From Pseudomonadaceae bacterium (GTDB taxonomy: Bacteria > Pseudomonadota > Gammaproteobacteria > Pseudomonadales > Pseudomonadaceae): a stretch of 64,000 nucleotides of DNA. The notes beneath the pieces are model-generated. The model saw only the letters and a program-made list of their open reading frames with translations. It had not been told where the DNA came from and made no database searches. Location: the NCBI GenBank assembly GCA_030602315.1, contig JAUVZY010000018.1, positions 1-64,000 on the forward strand, written 5' to 3'. The position numbers and the translations under genes were made by a program. Below, piece after piece: positions 6,945-13,979 of the stretch (position 1 is its first letter; each line of letters begins with the position of its first letter).

Positions 6945-8132
6945 ATGCCTCGTCGCACCGCCATCGCCCTCGCCTGCGCCCTTGCCGTCGGCAGCCTGTC
7001 GGGCGCCGCCCAGGCCGCCAACGCGCCACTGGACGTGCGCATCGGCTACCTGGCCTGGCAACCCGAACGCGGCCCGCTGCTGTCGAACGTGATCCCCGAG
7101 CCGGAGGATGCGGGGCTGCGCGGGGCCGAACTGGCGATTGCCGACAGCAATACCGCCGGGCGCTTTCTCAAGCAGCACTTCAGCCTCGAGGCGGCCCAGA
7201 CCGACAACCCCGACGCCCTGCTGGAAGCTGCCCGCGCTCAGCACCAGAGCGGTATTCGCCTGTTCGTGGTGAATGCGCCGGAGGCGACCCTCAAGCAGCT
7301 CTCCACGGCCCTGCCCGACAGCCTGCTGATCAATGCCGGCAGTGCCGCGGACAGCCTGCGCGTGCGCGAGTGCGCCCCGAACGTGCTGCATACCCTGCCC
7401 AGCCGCGCCATGCTGGCCGACGCGCTGGCGCAGTTTCTCGCCGCGCGGCGCTGGAACAACGCGCTGCTGATCGTCGGCCAGACCGACGACGACAAGGCCT
7501 ATGCCGAGGCGCTGCGCCGCGCGGCCAAGCGCTTCGGGCTGAAGATCGTCGCCGAGAAGACCTGGTCGTTCGACAACGACCAGCGCCGCAGCGCCCAGGC
7601 CGAGATGCCACTGTTCACCCAGACCAAGGAATACGACGTGGTGCTGGTGGCCGACGAGCGCGGCGACTTCGGCGAGTACCTGCCCTACCAGACCTGGTAT
7701 CCGCGCCCGGTGGCCGGCACCCAGGGCCTGACGCCGACCGGCTGGCACAAGACGGTGGAAACCTACGGTGCCGCGCAACTGCAAAAGCGCTTCGAGGCCC
7801 TCGCCGGGCGCTGGATGAACGACCGCGACTTCGCCGCCTGGGTCGGCGTGCGCACCTTCGCCACCGGCGTGACCAAGGCCCGCTCGACCGACCCGGCGGC
7901 GATCCGTCAGCTGGCGCTGTCCGACGATCTGCCGATCGACGGCTTCAAGGGCCGCAAACTGAGTTACCGGCCGTGGAACGGCCAGCTGCGCCAACCCATA
8001 CCGGTCGTCCATCCCCGGGCGCTGGTCACCACCTCACCCCAGGACGGCTTCCTGCACCCGGTCAGCGAGCTCGACACGCTCGGCTACGACCGACCGGAAA
8101 GCCAGTGCCGCCTGAGCGAACAAGGACTCTGA
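6945..8132 (+). CDS. ABC transporter substrate-binding protein of the PQQ-associated system
   Basis: A 395-residue periplasmic protein of the branched-chain-amino-acid/amide binding superfamily (Peripla_BP_6-like), with a signal peptide at residues 1-24 (GAAQA). It matches the family described as the substrate-binding protein of the PQQ-dependent alcohol dehydrogenase ABC system. It opens a plus-strand operon of binding protein, Sel1-type protein, beta-propeller, ATPase and permease. The ATG follows an AACAGGAG-type ribosome site. In P. putida the corresponding PedA1A2BC system is needed for growth at low lanthanide levels, so a metal or metal-complex role is possible. Its stop codon abuts the next start. 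Confidence 0.85.
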   Translation: MPRRTAIALACALAVGSLSGAAQAANAPLDVRIGYLAWQPERGPLLSNVIPEPEDAGLRGAELAIADSNTAGRFLKQHFSLEAAQTDNPDALLEAARAQHQSGIRLFVVNAPEATLKQLSTALPDSLLINAGSAADSLRVRECAPNVLHTLPSRAMLADALAQFLAARRWNNALLIVGQTDDDKAYAEALRRAAKRFGLKIVAEKTWSFDNDQRRSAQAEMPLFTQTKEYDVVLVADERGDFGEYLPYQTWYPRPVAGTQGLTPTGWHKTVETYGAAQLQKRFEALAGRWMNDRDFAAWVGVRTFATGVTKARSTDPAAIRQLALSDDLPIDGFKGRKLSYRPWNGQLRQPIPVVHPRALVTTSPQDGFLHPVSELDTLGYDRPESQCRLSEQGL

Positions 8133-8618
8133 ATGATGCAACGGATGCTACTGCCCCTGACGCTGGCCCTGGCCGCGCCCGTGGCGCTCGCCGAGACCAG
8201 CGATTTGAGCTACGAGGCGTACGTCGACAGCGACAAGCGCATCAAGTGCCTGTACGGCTACGCCGCCGAGAAAACCGGCGATCACGCTGCCGCGCTGAAA
8301 ATCTTCAACGACTGCATCGCCCGCTGGAACGACGTGTATTCGATGATCTGGCTGGCGCAGATGTACGAGTCCGGCGCCGGCACGCCGGTCGATCTGAGCA
8401 AAGCCGCCAAATTGATGCAGCTGGGCGCCCAGCAACCCGACGACGCCGGCTACGTCAGCCTCGCCCGCTACCATTGGGGCGTGGCGCTGACCGAGGGCCG
8501 CGGCGTTCCGAGCAACCTGGCCGAGGGCCGTTACTGGCTCGAACGCGCCGCCGCCGACGGCCAGGTCGAGGCGATCGAGTATCTCGAGCGCCTGCCCGGC
8601 ACTGCCGCGCCGCACTGA
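8133..8618 (+). CDS. Secreted Sel1-like repeat protein
   Basis: A 161-residue protein with a signal peptide (residues 1-21, APVALA). One or two Sel1/TPR-like helical repeats follow ('AQMYESGAGTPVDLSKAAKLMQLGAQ' region and 'GVALTEGRGVPSNLAEGRYWLERAA' region). A Cys pair (Cys39, Cys56) could form a periplasmic disulphide. Sel1 repeats usually mediate protein-protein contacts. It lies between the binding protein and the beta-propeller without a gap, so it is probably a periplasmic adaptor of the same complex. A second in-frame ATG three bases downstream is an equally good start. Confidence 0.75.
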   Translation: MMQRMLLPLTLALAAPVALAETSDLSYEAYVDSDKRIKCLYGYAAEKTGDHAAALKIFNDCIARWNDVYSMIWLAQMYESGAGTPVDLSKAAKLMQLGAQQPDDAGYVSLARYHWGVALTEGRGVPSNLAEGRYWLERAAADGQVEAIEYLERLPGTAAPH

Positions 8619-8643
8619 GTAGAACAACAAAAGAGGTTTACCG

Positions 8644-9615
8644 ATGCGCAAGACCCGCCTTGCCCGATTGATCGCCGCGTCGCTGCTGTTTGCCAGCGGC
8701 AGCGCCTTCGCCGCCACGGCCTACGTCTCCAATGAAAAGGACGACAACATCAGCGTGATCGACCTTGCGACCATGCAGGTGGTCGAGACCATCGAGGTCG
8801 GCCAGCGCCCGCGCGGCCTGGCGCTGTCCCATGACCACAAGCTGCTGTACATCTGCGCCAGCGATTCGAACACCGTGCAGGTGCTCGATCTGGCGAGCAA
8901 GACCATCATTAAGCAGCTGCCCTCCGGCGCCGATCCCGAGCAGTTCGCCCTGCACCCGAACAACCGCTGGCTGTACATCTCCAACGAGGACGATGCGCTG
9001 GTCACCGTGGTGGACGTGGAAAGCGAGGAAGTGCTGGCGCAGATCGACGTCGGCGTCGAGCCCGAAGGCATGGGCGTCAGCCCCGATGGCCGCTGGGCAG
9101 TGAATACCAGCGAAACCACCAACATGCTGCACTGGATCGACACCGCCACCAACGAGCTGGTGGACAACACCCCGGTGGACCAGCGGCCCCGGCATGTGGA
9201 ATTCACCCACGACGGCAAGCTGCTCTGGGCCAGCGCCGAGATCGGCGGCACGGTGCATGTCATCGACGTGGACAGCCGCCAGGAGGTGCACAAGATCAAA
9301 TTCGCCATCAAGGGCGTGCACCCGGACAAGGTGCAACCGGTCGGCATCAAGCTCAGCCGTGACGGGCGCTATGCCTTCGTCGCCCTCGGCCCGGCCAACC
9401 ATGTGGCAGTGGTGGATGCCAAGAGCTACAAGGTGCTCGACTACATCCTGGTCGGTCGCCGCGTCTGGCACATGGCCTTCACCCCCGATGAAAAGCAGCT
9501 GTTGACCACCAACGGCGTGTCCGGTGATGTCACGGTCATCGACGTCGCCAGCCTCAAGCCGGTGAAGTCGATCAAGGTCGGCCGCTACCCGTGGGGCGTG
9601 GTGGTCAAACCGTGA
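8644..9615 (+). CDS. pedA2: PQQ-associated YVTN-type beta-propeller protein
   Basis: A 323-residue secreted protein with a signal peptide at 1-23 (GSAFA). About seven YVTN/YncE-type repeats follow ('AYVSNEKDDNISVIDLAT', 'RPRGLALSHD', 'LYISNEDDALVTVVD', 'EPEGMGVSPDGRW' and so on). It belongs to the PQQ-dependent-catabolism beta-propeller family. The gene symbol follows the P. putida Ped system and is a working assignment. It is preceded by AAAGAGG and overlaps the ATPase gene by 4 bp (GTGA), showing tight coupling of a periplasmic propeller to an ABC ATPase. Confidence 0.85.
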   Translation: MRKTRLARLIAASLLFASGSAFAATAYVSNEKDDNISVIDLATMQVVETIEVGQRPRGLALSHDHKLLYICASDSNTVQVLDLASKTIIKQLPSGADPEQFALHPNNRWLYISNEDDALVTVVDVESEEVLAQIDVGVEPEGMGVSPDGRWAVNTSETTNMLHWIDTATNELVDNTPVDQRPRHVEFTHDGKLLWASAEIGGTVHVIDVDSRQEVHKIKFAIKGVHPDKVQPVGIKLSRDGRYAFVALGPANHVAVVDAKSYKVLDYILVGRRVWHMAFTPDEKQLLTTNGVSGDVTVIDVASLKPVKSIKVGRYPWGVVVKP

Positions 9616-10331
9616 GTGCGCTGGAGCTGGCGGGCGTCGGGTTCAGCTATGGCCCGCGCGAGGTGCTCAAGGCGGTGAATTTTGCCGTCACCCCGGGGCA
9701 CTTCACCGCCCTGCTCGGCCCCAACGGCGCCGGCAAGTCCACGCTGATCGCTCTGCTGACCCGCCTGTATGACCTGCACCACGGCGATATCCGCGTGTTC
9801 GGCCATTCGCTGCGCGAGCAACCGCGCCAGGCGCTCAGGCAACTGGGCGTGGTGTTTCAGCAGAGCACGCTGGATCTGGACCTGACCGTGGAGCAGAACC
9901 TGCGCTACCACGCCGCGCTGCACGGCATGCCGCGCCGCGCGGCCCAGGCGCGGATCGAGGAGGAACTGGCCCGTCAGCAACTGACCGAACGGCGCAAGGA
10001 CAAGGTGCGCGCGCTCAACGGCGGCCACCGCCGGCGCGTGGAAATTGCCCGCGCGCTGCTGCATGAGCCGCGCCTGCTGCTGCTCGACGAGGCCAGCGTC
10101 GGCCTCGACCCGGCCAGCCGCGAGGCGCTCAACCGCCATGTGCGCGACCTGTGCCAGGAGCGCGGCATGGCGGTGCTGTGGACCACGCACCTGCTCGATG
10201 AGGTGCGCCCGGACGACGACCTGCTGATCCTCCACCGCGGCCATATCGTCGCCCAGGGTATCGCCGGCACCGTCAGCGGCGAGACGAGTCTGGCCGACAC
10301 CTTCGCCCGCCTGACCGAGGCGAACGCATGA
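9612..10331 (+). CDS. pedB: ABC transporter ATP-binding protein of the PQQ-associated system
   Basis: A 239-residue ATPase. Walker A is GPNGAGKS (36-43) and Walker B LLLLDE (155-160), with a D-loop and an H-loop 'TTHLLDEV' near 190. The signature is LNGGH (135-139) rather than the usual LSGGQ. The GTG start at 9612 overlaps the propeller's stop codon; the sequence upstream of it belongs to the propeller frame. It resembles multidrug/NodI-type ATPases that pair with ABC-2 permeases. Such ATPases are normally exporters, which sits oddly with an importer-type binding protein in the same operon. The symbol follows the P. putida nomenclature and is provisional. Confidence 0.85.
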   Translation: MSALELAGVGFSYGPREVLKAVNFAVTPGHFTALLGPNGAGKSTLIALLTRLYDLHHGDIRVFGHSLREQPRQALRQLGVVFQQSTLDLDLTVEQNLRYHAALHGMPRRAAQARIEEELARQQLTERRKDKVRALNGGHRRRVEIARALLHEPRLLLLDEASVGLDPASREALNRHVRDLCQERGMAVLWTTHLLDEVRPDDDLLILHRGHIVAQGIAGTVSGETSLADTFARLTEANA

Positions 10332-10358
10332 GCCCCCGCTACCGCACCGCACCCGTAG

Positions 10359-10388
10359 GGTGGGCAACGGCCACAGGCCTTGCCCACC
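10359..10388. repeat. REP-like inverted repeat between ATPase and permease genes
   Basis: GGTGGGCAA and TTGCCCACC form a 9-bp inverted repeat around a 12-base centre, preceded by CCGTAG. It is related to the GTAGGGTGGACAAC units of the array at 13.6-14.0 kb. It separates two genes that would otherwise be expected to overlap or abut, giving an 88-bp gap inside the ABC operon. Confidence 0.6.
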
Positions 10389-10419
10389 GCCCTCTCCGCT
10401 GCTTGAACGAGTTCTGCCC

Positions 10420-11214
10420 ATGACCGCCTACTGGGAATGCCTGCGCGGCATCGTCGCCCGCGAATGGCTGCGCTTCGTGCAGCAGCGCTCGCGCTTTCTC
10501 AGCGCCCTGGTGCGCCCGCTGCTGTGGCTGCTGGTATTTGCCGCCGGTTTTCGCGCCGCGCTGGGCATCGCCATCATCGAGCCGTACGACACCTACATCA
10601 CCTACGAGACCTACATCGTGCCGGGGCTGGCGTGCATGATCCTGTTGTTCAACGGCATGCAGGGCTCGCTGTCGATGGTCTACGACCGCGAGATGGGCAG
10701 CATGCGCGTGCTGCTGACCAGCCCGCTGCCGCGACCGTTCCTGCTCGCTGCCAAGCTGTTGGCCACCTCGCTGATCTCGCTGCTGCAGGTCTATGCGTTT
10801 CTCGCCATCGCCTGGCTCTACGGCGTGCAGCCGCCAGCCTGGGGCCTGCTCGCCGCCCTGCCCGCGCTGCTCTTGGTGGCGCTGCTGTTGAGCGCGCTGG
10901 GGCTGTTGCTCTCCAACGGCATCCGCCAGCTGGAGAATTTCGCCGGGGTGATGAATTTCGTTATCTTCCCGCTGTTCTTCCTCTCCTCGGCACTGTATCC
11001 GCTGTGGAAGATGCGCGAAGCCAGCGAGTGGCTGTACTGGCTGTGCGCGCTCAACCCGTTCACCCACGCGGTGGAGCTGGTGCGCCACAGCCTGTACCTG
11101 CAGCTCAACGGTCTGGCGCTGGTGGTTTGCGCCACCCTCACCCTGGTGTTCGCGGCGCTGGCGCTGGTCACCTTCAATCCGCAGCACGCGGCGCTGCGTC
11201 GTGCGGCGGCATGA
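10420..11214 (+). CDS. pedC: ABC-2 type permease of the PQQ-associated system
   Basis: A 264-residue inner-membrane protein with about six transmembrane helices and the ABC-2 signature region ('MNFVIFPLFFLSSALYPLWKM' followed by 'NPFTHAVELVRHSLYL'). It closely resembles NodJ/PedC-type permeases. The ATG at 10420 is where homology begins. It pairs with the ATPase upstream despite an 88-bp gap carrying a REP-like repeat. Substrate is unknown. The P. putida counterpart is part of the Ped transporter linked to lanthanide-dependent alcohol growth. The symbol is provisional. Confidence 0.85.
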   Translation: MTAYWECLRGIVAREWLRFVQQRSRFLSALVRPLLWLLVFAAGFRAALGIAIIEPYDTYITYETYIVPGLACMILLFNGMQGSLSMVYDREMGSMRVLLTSPLPRPFLLAAKLLATSLISLLQVYAFLAIAWLYGVQPPAWGLLAALPALLLVALLLSALGLLLSNGIRQLENFAGVMNFVIFPLFFLSSALYPLWKMREASEWLYWLCALNPFTHAVELVRHSLYLQLNGLALVVCATLTLVFAALALVTFNPQHAALRRAAA

Positions 11215-11222
11215 GGGCCGCT

Positions 11223-11258
11223 GGGCGAAAATCAGTACTTAAGTACTGGTTTTCGCCC
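11223..11258. repeat. 36-bp palindrome downstream of the ABC permease gene
   Basis: The core CAGTACTTAAGTACTG is a perfect 16-bp palindrome. It is extended on both sides by GGGCGAAAA and TTTTCGCCC with a single T/G mismatch, giving 17 of 18 pairs. In RNA it would form a long hairpin with almost no loop. No U-run follows, so it is not a standard intrinsic terminator, though it may act as an mRNA 3' stabiliser or a protein-binding site. Confidence 0.6.
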
Positions 11259-11447
11259 CCATCGTAGGATTCCCAAGGCATTGCTACTTGCCTGTAATAC
11301 CGGACAAGACGACCTCATGAAAAGGTAGCGAGCCAAGGCCCAGCGCCGCAAAACAGCGCGTGCAAGGCGTTGACCGATGCTCGTGCAGCGTTGCCGGCTG
11401 CTTTGGGCTGATGTGGCGTTTTCACGGTCAAACCTGGATGGATACCG

Positions 11448-12023
11448 ATGGCCAGACGCGGGCGCCTGCTCAGTTTGTTCCTGACCGCACTGGCGATAGC
11501 GCTCGGCGGGCCAGTCGCCGCGCAAGAGCCGCTGTTCAACACCGAGGGCTATCGTCAGGCGCACTATCGCAGCCCGACGCCTGAACAGGTCGACGGAGCC
11601 ATAACCCTCGATACCGCCGGACTGCAGGACCTGCTCGCCAGGCAGCCACACAGCGTTCTGATCGATACCTACCGACGGCAATGGCTGTTCGGTCGGTTCA
11701 TTCCAGACGAGGAGCACCGCAACCTGCCAGGCAGTGTCTGGCTGGCAAACACTGGCGACGGGCTTCTCCTAGCGCCGTGGAAGGATTATTTTGAGACGCA
11801 GTTGCAGCGCCTAAGCCAGGGCCGGCATGACTGGCCACTGGTGTTCTACTGCCGCTCGGACTGCTGGCTAGGCTGGAACGCCGCTCGACGCGCACATGCG
11901 CTGGGCTACACACAGCTGTACTGGTACCGCGACGGGATCGATGCCTGGGAACAGGCCGGCCTGCCGCTCGAGCTGGCGGAGCCCGAACCGCTGACTGACG
12001 CCACCGCTCTACCGGGCCGATAA
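11448..12023 (+). CDS. PQQ-associated CxxxCW-motif protein (rhodanese-like fold)
   Basis: A 191-residue secreted protein with a signal peptide (residues 1-25, GPVAA). The hallmark 'YCRSDCW' puts Cys135 and Cys139 directly before Trp140, followed by 'GWNAARRA'. It belongs to the PQQ-dependent-catabolism CXXCW motif protein family; the layout of sheet, cysteine loop and helix resembles a rhodanese domain. The paired cysteines suggest thiol-disulphide or metal chemistry in the periplasm. It lies just upstream of the ErbR regulator gene (23-bp gap) and downstream of the palindrome at 11223. Confidence 0.85.
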   Translation: MARRGRLLSLFLTALAIALGGPVAAQEPLFNTEGYRQAHYRSPTPEQVDGAITLDTAGLQDLLARQPHSVLIDTYRRQWLFGRFIPDEEHRNLPGSVWLANTGDGLLLAPWKDYFETQLQRLSQGRHDWPLVFYCRSDCWLGWNAARRAHALGYTQLYWYRDGIDAWEQAGLPLELAEPEPLTDATALPGR

Positions 12024-12046
12024 CGACAAGAAAGAGGAGACGCGCC

Positions 12047-12712
12047 GTGTACAAGATTCTGATTGCCGACGACCACCCGCTGTTTCGTGAAGCGATCACC
12101 AATGTGGTACGCGATGGTTTCCCCGGCGCCACCATCATGGAAACCGCCGACCTGGACAGCACGCTGGAACTGACCCAGGAACACGACGATCTGGATCTGA
12201 TCCTCCTCGATCTGAACATGCCCGGCATGCACGGCCTGAACGGGCTGATCAACCTGCGCAACGAAGCGCCGACCGTGCCGGTGGTGATCGTCTCCGCCGA
12301 ACAGGACAAGCAGATCGTGCTGCAGGCGATCACCTATGGCGCGGTGGGCTTTATCACCAAGTCCTCGCCACGCGCGCAGATGACCGAGGCCATCGAGCAG
12401 ATCCTCAACGGCAACGTCTACCTGCCATCGGACATCATCCGCACCCAGAAACAGGCTAGCCGCCGCACCGCTCCCGAGCAGAGCAGCATTCCCCCGGAGC
12501 TGTTGCAGGCCCTGACCCGCAAGCAATTGCTGGTGCTCGAGCGCATGACCAAGGGCGAGTCGAACAAGCAGATCGCCTACAACCTGGACATCGCCGAAAC
12601 CACCGTCAAAGCCCACGTTTCCGCCATCCTGCGCAAACTGAACGTGCACAACCGCGTGCAGGCGATCCTCTCGGCCAGCGACATCGACTTCAGCGCCTAT
12701 CTGAGGCGCTGA
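12047..12712 (+). CDS. erbR: ErbR/AgmR-type response regulator of alcohol oxidation
   Basis: A 221-residue LuxR-family regulator. The receiver domain has Asp8/Asp9 and phospho-acceptor Asp55 ('[11 protein letters not shown]'). The HTH lies at about 155-205 ('[36 protein letters not shown]'). It matches AgmR (glycerol metabolism activator), called ErbR (PA1978) in P. aeruginosa and PedR1 in P. putida, an activator of quinoprotein ethanol oxidation genes. AGAGGAGACGCG precedes the ATG. There is no cognate kinase next to it; in Pseudomonas the partner kinase is encoded elsewhere. Confidence 0.9.
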   Translation: MYKILIADDHPLFREAITNVVRDGFPGATIMETADLDSTLELTQEHDDLDLILLDLNMPGMHGLNGLINLRNEAPTVPVVIVSAEQDKQIVLQAITYGAVGFITKSSPRAQMTEAIEQILNGNVYLPSDIIRTQKQASRRTAPEQSSIPPELLQALTRKQLLVLERMTKGESNKQIAYNLDIAETTVKAHVSAILRKLNVHNRVQAILSASDIDFSAYLRR

Positions 12713-12713
12713 C

Positions 12714-13559
12714 ATGCCCGGAGCACGGACGCTCGCCCTCACCGCGATCACCATGCTGGCCTTCGCCGGCAACTCCCTGTTGGCGCGCGCTGCCCTGCGC
12801 GATGGCGCCATGGATGCCGGCAGCTTCACCGTACTGAGGCTGCTGTTCGGCGCCCTCGCCCTCTGGCTGCTGGTCCGCGCCGGCAAGCGCCAGACACGCG
12901 GCAACTGGCGCTCGGCCCTGAGCCTGTTCGTTTACGCCGCCGCCTTCTCCTTCGCCTATATCGGACTGGACGCCGGCGCCGGCGCCCTGGTGCTGTTCGG
13001 TGCGGTGCAGATCACCATGGCGCTCGCGGGCTGGCGCGCCGGTGAACGGCTGAACGCCGGACAGACGCTCGGTCTGCTCGCCGCCATCGGCGGGCTGGTG
13101 TGGCTGCTGCTTCCCGGCGCCAGCGCGCCGCCGTTGCTGCCGGCGCTACTGATGCTCGCCTCCGGCGTGGCCTGGGGTTTCTATTCGCTGCTGGGGCGCG
13201 GCAGCGCCGATCCGCTGGCCGATACCGCCGGCAATTTCCTGCTCTCGGTGCCGCTCGGCGTGGCGCTGGCCGCTGGCGTGCTGGCATTCGCCGAGGTGCG
13301 CTGGAGCGTCGAGGGCCTGCTCTACGCCTTGGTCTCTGGCGCCGTTACGTCGGGCCTGGGTTATGCGCTGTGGTATCGCACCCTGCGCGGGCTCGGCGCG
13401 TTCCAGGCGGCCAGCGTGCAACTCAGCGTGCCGGTGCTGGCGGCGCTGGCTGGCGCGGCGTTGCTTGCCGAACCGCTTACCCTGCGTCTGATGGTGGCCT
13501 CGGCCGTGGTGCTCGGCGGCATCGCGCTGATGCTCGGCGCCAAGCGCAAGAGCGCCTGA
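12714..13559 (+). CDS. EamA/DMT-family membrane transporter
   Basis: A 281-residue inner-membrane protein with ten predicted helices in two EamA halves ('FAGNSLLARAAL' at the start of helix 1, second half starting near 'LLPALLMLASGVAWGFYSLLGR'). The family exports metabolites and amino acids; no substrate can be read from the sequence. The ATG lies one base after the erbR stop codon, so it is co-transcribed. Its 3' end leads directly into the REP-like array. Confidence 0.85.
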   Translation: MPGARTLALTAITMLAFAGNSLLARAALRDGAMDAGSFTVLRLLFGALALWLLVRAGKRQTRGNWRSALSLFVYAAAFSFAYIGLDAGAGALVLFGAVQITMALAGWRAGERLNAGQTLGLLAAIGGLVWLLLPGASAPPLLPALLMLASGVAWGFYSLLGRGSADPLADTAGNFLLSVPLGVALAAGVLAFAEVRWSVEGLLYALVSGAVTSGLGYALWYRTLRGLGAFQAASVQLSVPVLAALAGAALLAEPLTLRLMVASAVVLGGIALMLGAKRKSA

Positions 13560-13565
13560 TCCGAC

Positions 13566-13977
13566 CGGCGATCGGTGCGAGCAGAGCCACCCGCGTAGGG
13601 AGGAGAACCGCGCAGCGTTGCCCACCCTGCGCCCTCCGCCGGGTGGCGGCCAAGGCCTGCGGCCGTTGACCGCCCTACGGTCGCCGCGAGCCGAGCCACC
13701 CGCGTAGGGTGGACAACCGCGCAGCGTTGTCCTCCGTGCATCACCCGCCAGGCCAACGTCGGTCCACCGCTAAAGTGCGGCCGTTGGCCACCCGACAGTC
13801 GGCGCGAGCCGAGCCACCCGCGTAGGGTGGACAACCGCGCAGCGTTGTCCACCGTGCATCACCCGCCAGGCCACCGTCCACCGCACAAGTGCGGCCGTTG
13901 ACCACCCTACGGTCGGCGCGAGCCGAGCCACCCGCGTAGGGTGGACAACCGCGCAGCGTTGTCCACCGTGCATCAAC
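13566..13977. repeat. Tandem array of four REP-like units
   Basis: The 420-bp gap between the EamA gene and nahK consists of about four direct copies of a 109-118-bp unit. The invariant segment AGCCACCCGCGTAGGG starts at 13585, 13694, 13812 and 13926. Each unit contains an inverted repeat of GGTGGACAAC and GTTGTCCACC around CGCGCAGC, plus a linker with GTGCGGCCGTTG. Copy 1 is the most diverged and copies 2-4 are nearly identical. No protein-coding gene is supported. It may act as a transcription barrier between convergent genes. Confidence 0.85.
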
Positions 13978-13979
13978 CG

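Noticed and set aside
13566-13977. The tandem repeats considered as a CRISPR array
   Set aside because: The units are over 100 bp long with conserved linkers rather than 28-37-bp repeats with unique spacers, and there are no cas genes.
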